The notes below the pieces were generated by a model. The model was not told the DNA's origin. It searched no databases and saw only the letters and a program-made list of their open reading frames with translations. From JAWLFI01 sp964525165 (GTDB lineage Bacteria > Bacteroidota > Bacteroidia > Chitinophagales > Saprospiraceae), in NCBI GenBank assembly GCA_964525165.1, contig CAZGGG010000008.1, positions 6,967 through 70,966 on the forward strand: a stretch of DNA of 64,000 nt, in the 5' to 3' direction. The position numbers were made by a program, and so were the translations under genes. Shown here in pieces: positions 7,794-16,487 of this stretch. Numbering within the stretch: the stretch's first letter is position 1; each line of letters opens with the position of its first letter.

Positions 7794-9761
7794 ATGATTC
7801 CTGAGCATACGGTTCAAAAAATTCTTGAGACGGCACAGATAGAGGATGTGGTGGGTGATTTTGTAAATCTAAAAAGAGCAGGCAGGAATTATAAAGGGCT
7901 GTGTCCTTTTCATGATGAGAAAACGCCCAGCTTTTCCGTTAGTCCCGCTTTGAACATTTACAAGTGTTTTGGGTGTCAAAAAGGAGGAAATTCCGTCCAG
8001 TTTATCATGGACCATGAGAAGATGTCTTTTCCTGAAGCTCTGAGATATTTGGCCGATAAGTATAATATTGAAATCGAGGAGGAAGAGCTTTCTGAAGAAA
8101 GAAAAGCGGAATTACAGGAAATAGATAGCTTGTATGTGTTGAATGAACACGTATCTAAGTTTTATACGGAGCAGTTGTTCCATACGAACTTGGGTAAATC
8201 AGTGGGTCTCTCCTATTTCAGAGACCGTGGTTTTCAACAAAAGATTTTAGATCGCTTTCACATTGGATATGCCGCGCCCGGAGGAAAAGTATTGGTAGAT
8301 GAATTGACAGATAGGGGCTTCACCATTGATTATGCCAAGAAGGTAGGCCTTGTGAATACTTACGATAAAGACTTCTTTAAGGATCGGGTGATTTTTCCTA
8401 TTCAAAATATTTCGGGTAAGACCATTGCATTTGCAGGCCGTACACTCAAAAAGGATAAAAAGATCCCGAAATATATCAACTCCCCGGAGAGTGATATTTA
8501 TGAAAAAAGAAAGGTCCTCTATGGTCTTTATCAGGCGAAAGGTGCGATTCGAAAAGAAAACAGTTGTATTCTGGTAGAGGGGTATACAGACGTCATGAGT
8601 CTGCATCAGGTAGGCATAGAGAATGTAGTAGCCAGTTCCGGAACGGCACTTACGGAAGAGCAAGTGCGATTGATCAAAAGGTTTGCTGACGAGGTCCTGG
8701 TATTGTATGACGGTGATGCAGCAGGTGTAAGTGCGGCGGTTCGAGGATTGAGAATTATTTTGTCTCAGGGCTTGAAAGTTCAGGTAGTAATGCTTCCGGA
8801 GGGAGAAGATCCGGACTCTTTTGCTCAGAAAAAAGGTAAACAAGCTACGCTAGATTTTTTAGAAGATCAGAAGAAGGATTTCATACTTTGGCAATTGGAG
8901 CATTTATTGGCAGAGACCGCCAATGATCCGATGGGTAAAGCAAGGGCGATAAAAAGTATTGTGCGCACCTTAGCTCATATTGATGATGCTCTTACAAGGT
9001 CCACCTATATTCAACATTGCGCTCAGGAGCTTCATATTCAAGAGACGTTATTGGTCGATGAGCTCAATAAGGCATTGTATGAACTTCAAGCAGAACGACA
9101 GCGGATTCAAAAGTCGGAGGCTCGAAAAGAACAGCAATGGAAAAAGCAAGAGCCCTCCCCTATTCATAGCCCTTCTGCTCAGCAGTTGGAAGAGAAAAAG
9201 CGAATCCCACCGAAAATAGATATTCGTGAAAAGGAAGTAATTCGAGTATTGCTCCAGCACGGAGCTAAAATGATGGAGGACGAAGAGGGTAATCCACTCA
9301 CTGTGGCTGAATACGTGTTTTCAGAATTAGAAAATCTCTCAGAAAACATGAGTCATCCTACTTTTCAAAAAATCGTTGATCTTTACTTACAGTCTTTGAT
9401 GGATGGTTTAGTGCCTGAATTAAAAACATTTACGCAGCATTCCGACCGTGACCTTCAAACGGTGGCGATAGACATCTTAACAGATCCTTTTGAATACAGT
9501 GAAAATTGGGAAGGTAAGCTAAATTCACCTTTGCGAACCCAAAAGAAACCAGAGGAAAATTTTGCCACGGATTCTTTTCTTGTTGTACAACACTTTAAGC
9601 AGAAGCAAATAGAGCGTTTAATAGAGCAAAACCGAGAAAAATTACAAGCATTTATAGAAGCCGATGATGAGAAAGGAGTGGCAGATTGTATGGCGGTGCA
9701 TCACCGGTTAGTAGAGGTGCGTAAAGAGATTAATGAAATTATCAATAGAGTTATACTATAA
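7794..9761 (+). CDS. dnaG: DNA primase
   Basis: Makes RNA primers at the replication fork with DnaB. The N-terminal CHC2 zinc ribbon shows Cys-37, His-40, Cys-58 and Cys-61. The TOPRIM catalytic core follows with ILVEGYTDV (catalytic Glu) and LYDGDAAG (metal-binding Asp). The C-terminal part (about residues 430-655) is charged and variable, as expected for a helicase-interacting domain. At 655 residues it is slightly long for the family. The gene is solitary, without rpoD or rpsU beside it, and ends at a strong bidirectional terminator. Confidence 0.96.
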   Translation: MIPEHTVQKILETAQIEDVVGDFVNLKRAGRNYKGLCPFHDEKTPSFSVSPALNIYKCFGCQKGGNSVQFIMDHEKMSFPEALRYLADKYNIEIEEEELSEERKAELQEIDSLYVLNEHVSKFYTEQLFHTNLGKSVGLSYFRDRGFQQKILDRFHIGYAAPGGKVLVDELTDRGFTIDYAKKVGLVNTYDKDFFKDRVIFPIQNISGKTIAFAGRTLKKDKKIPKYINSPESDIYEKRKVLYGLYQAKGAIRKENSCILVEGYTDVMSLHQVGIENVVASSGTALTEEQVRLIKRFADEVLVLYDGDAAGVSAAVRGLRIILSQGLKVQVVMLPEGEDPDSFAQKKGKQATLDFLEDQKKDFILWQLEHLLAETANDPMGKARAIKSIVRTLAHIDDALTRSTYIQHCAQELHIQETLLVDELNKALYELQAERQRIQKSEARKEQQWKKQEPSPIHSPSAQQLEEKKRIPPKIDIREKEVIRVLLQHGAKMMEDEEGNPLTVAEYVFSELENLSENMSHPTFQKIVDLYLQSLMDGLVPELKTFTQHSDRDLQTVAIDILTDPFEYSENWEGKLNSPLRTQKKPEENFATDSFLVVQHFKQKQIERLIEQNREKLQAFIEADDEKGVADCMAVHHRLVEVRKEINEIINRVIL

Positions 9762-9766
9762 AAAAG

Positions 9767-9793
9767 AAAGGCCGACGATTTCGCCGGCCTTTT
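9767..9793. terminator. bidirectional terminator between dnaG and fbaA
   Basis: An 8-bp perfect stem (AAAGGCCG with CGGCCTTT), extendable by internal pairs, lies between convergent dnaG and fbaA. It is followed by TTTT on the plus strand and by an interrupted T tract (TTTCTTTTTT) on the minus strand. Confidence 0.85.
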
Positions 9794-9814
9794 CAGTAGT
9801 ATGCATATTACTAA

Positions 9815-10888
9815 TTATGCATTTCGGTTGATACAATTCAGGTCTTCAAAGGCTTCTTTCAATCGATCTACGAAAGTACCTTCTGCGACACGCAACCATT
9901 TTCTGGGATCATAGTATTTCTTATTCGGCACATCTTCTCCTTCGGGATTACCGATTTGAGATTTTAAGTATTCTTGGTGTTCATTGAAATAATCACGGAT
10001 ACCGGAGGCAAAAGCCCATTGCATATCCGTATCAATATTCATTTTTACCGCACCATATTCAATCGCCTCTCTTATTTGCTCACGAGAAGAACCAGATCCA
10101 CCATGGAAAACGAAGTTCAAGGGTAAGGGATTCGTTCCATACTTCTCTTGAACATAATCCTGGGAGTTTTTAAGGATTTCCGGCTTTAACTCAACATTTC
10201 CCGGTTTGTATACTCCATGGACATTTCCAAAAGCAGCAGCTATGGTGAATCTATCGCTGACTTCTTTCAATTTTTCATAGGCATAAGCAACCTCTTCAGG
10301 CTGGGTATACAACTTAGAATTGTCAACATCCGTATTGTCTACTCCGTCTTCTTCCCCACCGGTGACACCCAATTCAATTTCCAGAGTCATTCCGATAGCA
10401 TCCATTCTTTTGAAATATTCAACAGACGTTTGGATATTTTCTTCCACGGGCTCTTCTGAAAGATCTAGCATGTGCGAGGAGTATAACGGATAGCCTCTCT
10501 CTTTGTAAAACTGTTCTCCAGCTTTTAATAAGCCATCAATCCATGGGATAATTTTCCGTGCGCAATGGTCTGTGTGTAAGATAACAGGCACTCCATAGGC
10601 TTTTGCCATGGTGTGCACGTGCATCGCGCCTGAAATGCCTCCATAGATAGCAGCTTTCTGATGATCATTGGGTAGTCCTTTCCCGGCAAAAAAACTGGCT
10701 CCACCATTTGAGAACTGAACAATGACAGGGGAATTAACTTCTGCAGCTGTTTCTAAAACGGCATTAATGCTATTGGTACCCACCACGTTGACCGCCGGAA
10801 GGGCAAAGTTGTTTTCATTAGCATAGTTCAATAATTCAGTTACTTCATCTCCATGCAGTACTCCTGCTCTAAACTTGGTATTCGCCAT
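9815..10888 (-). CDS. fbaA: class II fructose-bisphosphate aldolase
   Basis: Zinc-dependent aldolase that cleaves or forms fructose 1,6-bisphosphate in glycolysis and gluconeogenesis. The zinc and active-site motifs are visible: HTDHCARK near residue 107, the FGNVHGVYKPGNV segment and FHGGSGSS near residue 264. The 357-residue length and internal loops fit the E. coli FbaA (class IIA) type rather than the shorter GatY/KbaY type. It ends at the shared terminator with dnaG and lies 18 bases downstream of trxB on the same strand. Confidence 0.96.
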   Translation of the reverse strand: MANTKFRAGVLHGDEVTELLNYANENNFALPAVNVVGTNSINAVLETAAEVNSPVIVQFSNGGASFFAGKGLPNDHQKAAIYGGISGAMHVHTMAKAYGVPVILHTDHCARKIIPWIDGLLKAGEQFYKERGYPLYSSHMLDLSEEPVEENIQTSVEYFKRMDAIGMTLEIELGVTGGEEDGVDNTDVDNSKLYTQPEEVAYAYEKLKEVSDRFTIAAAFGNVHGVYKPGNVELKPEILKNSQDYVQEKYGTNPLPLNFVFHGGSGSSREQIREAIEYGAVKMNIDTDMQWAFASGIRDYFNEHQEYLKSQIGNPEGEDVPNKKYYDPRKWLRVAEGTFVDRLKEAFEDLNCINRNA

Positions 10889-10906
10889 TTGATAAGGGGA
10901 TTAGAT

Positions 10907-11842
10907 TTAAATAATTTCTTTTTCGGTAAGATAACGTTCTGCATCCAATGCTGCCATACAACCAGTCCCGGCTGCAGTTACGGCTTGTCGATATATACGA
11001 TCCTGTGCATCTCCTGAAGCAAATACACCTTCGATATTGGTATAACTAGTACCCGGTTTTGTTTTGATATACCCAACTTCGTCCATATCAATCATATTTT
11101 CAAAGATATCAGTATTTGGCTTATGTCCAATGGCTACAAAAAATCCTTTGACAGGGATTTCGCTGGTTTCATTGGTTTTATTATTCAATACTTTCACGCC
11201 GGTTACCTCATCGTCACCCAGGATTTCCTGTGTTTCAGTATTCCAATGAACTTCGATATTGCTTTGCTTTAGGACACGATCCTGCATGATTTTAGAAGCT
11301 CTCATCTCATCTCTGCGGACCAGCATATGGACTTTCGGGCAAAGTTTGGATAAATAGACGGCCTCTTCGGCGGCAGTGTCTCCACCCCCCACGACAGCTA
11401 CCTCCATGCCTTTGTAGAAAAAGCCATCACAAACGGCACAAGCTGAAACACCTTTATTGGATAGGCGTTTCTCGCTTTCCAGACCCAACCATTTTGCGGA
11501 AGCACCGGTAGAGATAATGATACTGTGCGCATGATGTTCTGTGCCATCTTCTGCCCATATCTTTTTAACATCTCCCTCTAGTTCTACCTTCACAATTCTT
11601 TGGTAAATGATCTCTGTACCAAATCTTTCCGCTTGATTTTTAAAATCTTCCATCATTTGGGGACCTAGAATACCGTCAGGATATCCCGGATAATTCTCAA
11701 CATCTGTTGTAATCATCAACTGTCCTCCAGGCTCCTGTCCTGTAAAAAGGACGGGTTCCATATTTGCTCTTGCAGCATAAATGGCAGCAGTATAGCCGGC
11801 AGGGCCGGATCCAATGATGATACATTTTTTGATTTCAGACAT
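10907..11842 (-). CDS. trxB: thioredoxin reductase
   Basis: FAD/NADPH enzyme that reduces thioredoxin. It has the N-terminal FAD-binding GSGPAGYTAA, the redox-active disulfide CAVC (Cys-135/Cys-138), the NADPH-binding VVGGGDTAAEEAVYL and the C-terminal FASGDAQD FAD motif. Length 311 is standard for the low-molecular-weight form. A thioredoxin that could serve as substrate (trxA) lies at 56098. It precedes fbaA by 18 bases and may be co-transcribed with it. Confidence 0.96.
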   Translation of the reverse strand: MSEIKKCIIIGSGPAGYTAAIYAARANMEPVLFTGQEPGGQLMITTDVENYPGYPDGILGPQMMEDFKNQAERFGTEIIYQRIVKVELEGDVKKIWAEDGTEHHAHSIIISTGASAKWLGLESEKRLSNKGVSACAVCDGFFYKGMEVAVVGGGDTAAEEAVYLSKLCPKVHMLVRRDEMRASKIMQDRVLKQSNIEVHWNTETQEILGDDEVTGVKVLNNKTNETSEIPVKGFFVAIGHKPNTDIFENMIDMDEVGYIKTKPGTSYTNIEGVFASGDAQDRIYRQAVTAAGTGCMAALDAERYLTEKEII

Positions 11843-11897
11843 TTTATTGTTGTTTTATTGTTTGCTAATTTATAAAAATGAAAGCTCTGTGAGAACT

Positions 11898-12404
11898 TCA
11901 TGACTCTATGATCCTCGTCAACCTACTTTCTATTTCATCATTTGATAAGGAATCCAAATCTAAGCAATAGTCGGATAGACTGTAATGTTCCTTACGAATG
12001 GTATAGAGTTTGTCTATATCTGTATCGATAAAAAGAGGTCTTGTTTTCTTTTCTTCATGATTTAATGGCCGGATATTTTTTTTGAGCCAAATGAGTGTGC
12101 CGCTATTTTTCACCAATTCTAGATTACGAGTATCAATCAGTGTGCCTCCTCCAAGACTGATGATACAAGAAGCATTCAAAGTGGCTATGAGTTCTCTGAG
12201 TATTTCAGACTCTAATTCTCTGAAGTAAGGCTCTCCCTGAAGATTAATGATCTCTGAAATAGTGTTTTGATTGTGTCGTTCTATGACCTCATCTAAATCA
12301 AAGACAGTGTAATCCAATAGGGAACCCATTCGTTTAGCCCAATAGGTTTTCCCTACTGCCATAAATCCTGTCAGGAAGAATAATTTGATAGGGTTTCCAT
12401 GCAT
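11898..12404 (-). CDS. aroK: shikimate kinase
   Basis: Phosphorylates shikimate at the 3-hydroxyl in the chorismate pathway, which feeds the trp operon at the right end of the window. It shows the Walker A loop GFMAVGKTYWAK near residue 12, the shikimate-binding FDLDEVIE with its DxD-like Asp pair, the GGGT motif near residue 80 and a lid-region Arg in TRPLF. Length (168) is normal. The gene stands 55 bases upstream of trxB on the same strand. Confidence 0.9.
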   Translation of the reverse strand: MHGNPIKLFFLTGFMAVGKTYWAKRMGSLLDYTVFDLDEVIERHNQNTISEIINLQGEPYFRELESEILRELIATLNASCIISLGGGTLIDTRNLELVKNSGTLIWLKKNIRPLNHEEKKTRPLFIDTDIDKLYTIRKEHYSLSDYCLDLDSLSNDEIESRLTRIIES

Positions 12405-12438
12405 GGGTTTCAGATATACTGTATGAGCTATTTTTGTC

Positions 12439-12446
12439 TAAATTTG
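12439..12446 (+). promoter_or_regulatory. candidate -7 promoter box TAAATTTG
   Basis: Matches the Bacteroidota -7 consensus TAnnTTTG, 17 bases before the ATG of the DUF1573 lipoprotein gene. No clear TTG -33 element is visible at the right distance, so this is a weak call. Confidence 0.4.
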
Positions 12447-12463
12447 CACCAAAGGAATCGAAA

Positions 12464-12928
12464 ATGCGTCGTTTGTTGATTTTTCTTATTCTAGCCTTAG
12501 TGGCTTGTCAAAATTCTGAGGAGCCTTCAGTCAAAGCTGAAAGAACCTCTTCATTGGATGAATTTATCCGTATTCCGACTACGCCGGATGGCAAGATAAG
12601 TAAAGAAGAAATGGCCATTGCTGATTTTGATCACATTAGCTATAATTTTGATACGATTATTCAAGGCGAGAAGATCAGTCACGAATTTAGGTTTCAAAAT
12701 ACAGGGGCCGTTCCTTTTGTTATTGCTGATGTGAGCAGCTCATGTGGTTGCACTATTCCCGAATATGAAGAAAAACCGGTTCCTCCGGGTGAGACGGGCA
12801 CGATCAAAGCTGTTTTTAATTCGGAAGGCAGAAAAGGCGAACAACATAAAACCATTAGTATATACGCGAATACCATCCCCAATCCCATTGAATTAAGATT
12901 GGAGGGTTATGTTCAAACACAAGATTAG
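12464..12928 (+). CDS. DUF1573 lipoprotein
   Basis: A 154-residue exported protein with a lipoprotein signal (MRRLLIFLILALVAC, lipidated Cys-15), an acidic linker and one DUF1573 immunoglobulin-like domain. The typical DUF1573 features are HEFRFQNTGAVPFVIADVSSSCGCTIPEY and the closing NTIPNPIELRLEGYV. The start at 12464 puts the lipobox at the right depth; an earlier in-frame ATG at 12434 would bury it. Its molecular role is unknown. It sits 15 bases before yajC, a gene order often seen in Bacteroidota. Confidence 0.85.
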   Translation: MRRLLIFLILALVACQNSEEPSVKAERTSSLDEFIRIPTTPDGKISKEEMAIADFDHISYNFDTIIQGEKISHEFRFQNTGAVPFVIADVSSSCGCTIPEYEEKPVPPGETGTIKAVFNSEGRKGEQHKTISIYANTIPNPIELRLEGYVQTQD

Positions 12929-12943
12929 ACAAGAAACATTGTT

Positions 12944-13240
12944 ATGGAAGGAGTTATGGATTTTATTTCGGGAAGTTGGCCATTATTAGTCGCTATTCCG
13001 ATTTTTTATTTGTTTTTCATCAGACCTCAAGTGAAAAAACAAAAGGAGCAGCAAAGCTTTTCTGATGGTCTTGAAAAAGGACAGGAAGTGGTCACTAGTA
13101 GCGGTATCATCGGGCGCATCAATAAAATTGATGAACATGATGTCACCCTCCAACTTGAAAATAAGACCTTCATCAAGGTAACTAAGGCTTCGATTTCAAG
13201 TGAGATGACACAGCAGTATAAAGAAGCGACTACAAAGTAA
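12944..13240 (+). CDS. yajC: preprotein translocase subunit YajC
   Basis: Small accessory subunit of the SecDF-YajC complex at the inner membrane. One N-terminal transmembrane helix (about residues 12-28, PLLVAIPIFYLFFI) ends in RPQVKKQKEQ, the family signature. The soluble part has GQEVVTSSGIIGRI and the beta-rich VTLQLENKTFIKV. Length (98) is typical. It is followed after seven bases by the YbbR-domain gene, so the three genes 12464-14231 look like one operon. Confidence 0.93.
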   Translation: MEGVMDFISGSWPLLVAIPIFYLFFIRPQVKKQKEQQSFSDGLEKGQEVVTSSGIIGRINKIDEHDVTLQLENKTFIKVTKASISSEMTQQYKEATTK

Positions 13241-13247
13241 TCCAATT

Positions 13248-14231
13248 ATGAGTAGCAAGGGTGAGTCACAGAAAACGAATAACAGGGTCTTGTTATCCGT
13301 ATGTATTGCTATTGCTGCTTTTATTTGGTTCATCAATAAATTGTCCCAAAATACGCCTTGGTCCCTAAGGACGAATATTCAATATGAGATCAAGGAAGGC
13401 TACGTTATCTCCAAGGAAAATGTCAAGCAATTGACTGTGAAGCTTGAAGGCAGTGGTTGGTCATTGTGGAGAATTTCTAACGATATCCCTGAAGCTATAC
13501 AGATTCAGGCTGAAGCAAAGATCGGAAACCAAAACTGGAGTTATGATCAACTAAAGCAGATCATCCAACAACAGTTTCAGCTTTCAGATGAAATTGACAT
13601 AGCTAGTATCACGCCTCCTCGTATTGTACTCACGCTAGAAGAAGCCTCAAGCAAGTGTATTCCTGTGCAACTGCCTTTAGACCTGGAATTTCTACCTTCA
13701 TTTGATCAATTAGGACCTATCGAATTAACTCCTGATTCTGTTTGTTTGACGGGGCCTTCCAATATTCTGAAAAGCATAAAAAAAATCCTTTTAGATACGC
13801 TTTCCCTACAGTCAGTTAGTACACAGCAAAAAGGGTCCCTTTCTTTGGAAAAACACGTCCCTACACTACTTCGGGCAGACGTCGCAAAGATTGACTACTC
13901 TATCCAAGTGTCAGAATACACTGAATTTAACAAGTATATAGATTTAAGGGTTATATATAGCGGAAAGGATTCTATAGAAATATTTCCGAAAAGCGCCCTT
14001 GTTTCAATGAACGTACCTATATCAAAGTATGATGAAACGGAAGCCAGTGGCATTGGACTATATGTTAAAATCCCTGATCAAGTAGATGCGGCCGGGAATA
14101 CCGCCCAGATTCAAGCAGCTAGAAATTTACCGTCCTGGCTTAAAGTGAAATCTATCCAACCTAGAGAAGTAGAGTATTTTTTTCTTGAATCTACAGTGGA
14201 TACATTGATTGAGGATTCAACGAATGAGTGA
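13248..14231 (+). CDS. YbbR-domain membrane-anchored protein
   Basis: A single N-terminal transmembrane segment (VLLSVCIAIAAFIWFINKLS) anchors a periplasmic region with YbbR-like repeats (for example PVQLPLDLEFLPSFDQLGPIEL, then DSVCLTGPSNIL). In Firmicutes YbbR (CdaR) regulates the c-di-AMP cyclase, but no cyclase gene lies here. In Bacteroidota this protein follows yajC and its role is not established. The gene ends inside the convergent T9SS cargo gene with a 15-base overlap. Confidence 0.75.
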   Translation: MSSKGESQKTNNRVLLSVCIAIAAFIWFINKLSQNTPWSLRTNIQYEIKEGYVISKENVKQLTVKLEGSGWSLWRISNDIPEAIQIQAEAKIGNQNWSYDQLKQIIQQQFQLSDEIDIASITPPRIVLTLEEASSKCIPVQLPLDLEFLPSFDQLGPIELTPDSVCLTGPSNILKSIKKILLDTLSLQSVSTQQKGSLSLEKHVPTLLRADVAKIDYSIQVSEYTEFNKYIDLRVIYSGKDSIEIFPKSALVSMNVPISKYDETEASGIGLYVKIPDQVDAAGNTAQIQAARNLPSWLKVKSIQPREVEYFFLESTVDTLIEDSTNE

Positions 14232-16382
14232 TACGTTTCCTTTCTTTTTGTATAATTGCCCTCCGGGTTCGCAGCGGTATTCAAAATAATACCCATACCC
14301 ATCAATGGCCGCCTCTTCTCCTCTGAAGGTTCCGTCCCATTCATCATTTATGGATCTGAATGTAAATACTTTATTACCCCAGCGATTGTAAACAAAACCT
14401 CTGAGTTCCGTGATGTAATTACTTCTGACAGCGAAGAAATCGTTTTCGCCATCATTGTTAGGGCTGAATGCATTGGGAATATAAACAAATGGCTCCTCAC
14501 AGGGTGGTCTGGTGATTTCAAGAATGATCTGTGCTGTATCATTGCAACCATTTTCTGATAAAGCAATCAAAGTAAAGCCTTGGGTGCTATCCGTTAATAT
14601 TTCTAATGATGTAGCAGAGATGTTATTTATAATATCTTCTGGTATCCAGACTAAACTATCGGCTCCTGTAACATTAAAAAGAATAGTATGTGTCTGCCCC
14701 AGTAATACCGGGTTCTCTATTACGGTTAGGTTGATAATATCAGCTATATCTTCGACTTCTATCCATATACTGTCTTGAACAGGACATAGACTGTCTTTCT
14801 GAACTTGTACATAGACGTAGGCTGAATTATTAGCTTCAACGACTGCTGGATTCGATGCATTTGGATCAGAAAGATTCAATGAGGAAGACCATTTGAACGT
14901 ACAATCTGGGTCAAAAGATGGATTCAGAAAGATGTTTTCCCCTCGACAAAGGACGAGCGTATCCGGAAAAGACAAAGATAGAAAGGGTGATTGTACAAGA
15001 AGAGTATCAGAATCGCTGCATCCTGAAGACCCGGTTATGGTTTGAATAATGGTAACTGTTTGTGTATCCGAAAGGAAGAAAGGGGGTGTACTATCTCTGT
15101 TCATTAGGTGATCGATAAGGACATATTGTATCGAAACATTTCCTGTATCGTTGTTGATGGATTCATCTGTAATGATTAATTCGACACTGTCCAGACATTC
15201 TCCAAAACTAACTGAAAAGCCTGCCTGGACAGCTAAAGGCAATACCTCTATTTGAGTGGAAAAAGTATCGGTACATCCTCTTTCGTTGGAGGCGATTAAA
15301 CGAACCTGATAAAACCCGGGACCCGGAACTTTTATTTGCGGTTCTCGGTCAAAACTTGTGGTATCGAAATTCGTGGAACGAATGTTCCATTCAAATTTAT
15401 CGGCATCCGAGGAGTTGTTTTCGAATACTAATAATTCGTCTTCACAAATAAAATCCGAGGTGAAAAAGGCAGCAGTTGTTTCGCCACATTGACCAACATT
15501 GTATTGGAAATCCCTGCGTGTACTCGAAATTAGCATTCCATTTCTGTATTCGTCCACACAAATACCAACAACAAATTGGCCAATTGTATTTGGGATTCCT
15601 GAGAGTCTGCCCGTTACCGGGTCAATGGAAAAAGGTACTCCTCCGAGCATATTATCTCTTGAGTAGGGAGGGCTTACCCATACGACGGTATCATATGGTG
15701 GGTTGTTGGGAGGTTGTGGTCTGGGGTTTATTTGGTTTGCTCCCAGTAATGGCGTACATAATCGATAGACTAATGAGTCCCCATCAAAATCTGTCGCAGA
15801 GTGATCAAAATTGATTTCTTGATCCACACATATATAAGCAGGAGGCCATTCTTTAAAAACAGGATTGGAATTGCAGGATCTCAGGGCTTCTTCACTAATT
15901 TCTGCCAAATAGGTAGCTCCACTAGCTAATGGATTCACAATATTCAAAATGGTTCTATTTCGACAACAGCGCTGGTAAACCAAGGTATAGCCTCCGCTGC
16001 GAAAGGGTAAGGTGATGGTATCTACATAAGTGGTGGTATGCACACAAACATTTGGCGGTACCACAAAACATGGGTCAAGAAGTTGAGGATTTAGCGTATC
16101 ATCACCATTAAAGGTAACCAACAGCTGTCCTCCCGGCACCACGGATGTTACCAGTTGGTTACTTGTATCAAAAACACCGATGCTCGCAGGATTATCAAAA
16201 AAAGCATTGGGATCACCATTAAAGCAATCTCTGTAAATAGTTAGGGTGATTTCATACTGATCATTGCCTAAGCATTTATAGTTCAGCTCCCCTCCTACTA
16301 TATGAGTAGCACTCAATGGGTGGATATAGAGTATGGAAAAGGATAGTATTAAGACAAATGGAATAAATACCTTTCTGCTCAT
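14217..16382 (-). CDS. T9SS type B surface protein with gliding-motility C-terminal domain
   Basis: A 721-residue exported cargo protein. It has a signal peptide (about residues 1-25), a large N-terminal region beginning THIVGGELNYKCLG, a PKD-like domain (about residues 300-380) with EWNIRSTNFDTT, further Ig-like beta domains and the type B C-terminal sorting domain starting YIPNAFSPNNDGENDFF and ending GNVSLIR. That last domain is what the T9SS recognises; type B cargo is held at the surface by a PorP/SprF protein, here at 22366. The N-terminal region is paralogous to the neighbouring 1139-residue protein. A terminator separates the two, so this gene probably has its own promoter. Adhesin or sheath roles are possible but unproven. 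Confidence 0.85.
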   Translation of the reverse strand: MSRKVFIPFVLILSFSILYIHPLSATHIVGGELNYKCLGNDQYEITLTIYRDCFNGDPNAFFDNPASIGVFDTSNQLVTSVVPGGQLLVTFNGDDTLNPQLLDPCFVVPPNVCVHTTTYVDTITLPFRSGGYTLVYQRCCRNRTILNIVNPLASGATYLAEISEEALRSCNSNPVFKEWPPAYICVDQEINFDHSATDFDGDSLVYRLCTPLLGANQINPRPQPPNNPPYDTVVWVSPPYSRDNMLGGVPFSIDPVTGRLSGIPNTIGQFVVGICVDEYRNGMLISSTRRDFQYNVGQCGETTAAFFTSDFICEDELLVFENNSSDADKFEWNIRSTNFDTTSFDREPQIKVPGPGFYQVRLIASNERGCTDTFSTQIEVLPLAVQAGFSVSFGECLDSVELIITDESINNDTGNVSIQYVLIDHLMNRDSTPPFFLSDTQTVTIIQTITGSSGCSDSDTLLVQSPFLSLSFPDTLVLCRGENIFLNPSFDPDCTFKWSSSLNLSDPNASNPAVVEANNSAYVYVQVQKDSLCPVQDSIWIEVEDIADIINLTVIENPVLLGQTHTILFNVTGADSLVWIPEDIINNISATSLEILTDSTQGFTLIALSENGCNDTAQIILEITRPPCEEPFVYIPNAFSPNNDGENDFFAVRSNYITELRGFVYNRWGNKVFTFRSINDEWDGTFRGEEAAIDGYGYYFEYRCEPGGQLYKKKGNVSLIR

Positions 16383-16450
16383 ACTATTAAGTTACAATAT
16401 TTATAGCTTGCAGTTCAGCCTGAAATTGTGCATGATACGACAAGAGTGCC

Positions 16451-16482
16451 AAAATAAAAAAGGGCAGAACCTTCTGCCCTTT
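16451..16482 (-). terminator. intrinsic terminator after the long T9SS cargo gene
   Basis: An 11-bp perfect stem (AAAGGGCAGAA with TTCTGCCCTTT, two-base loop) is followed on the minus strand by TTTTTTATTTT. It lies six bases after the stop of the 1139-residue cargo gene. Confidence 0.85.
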
Positions 16483-16487
16483 TCATC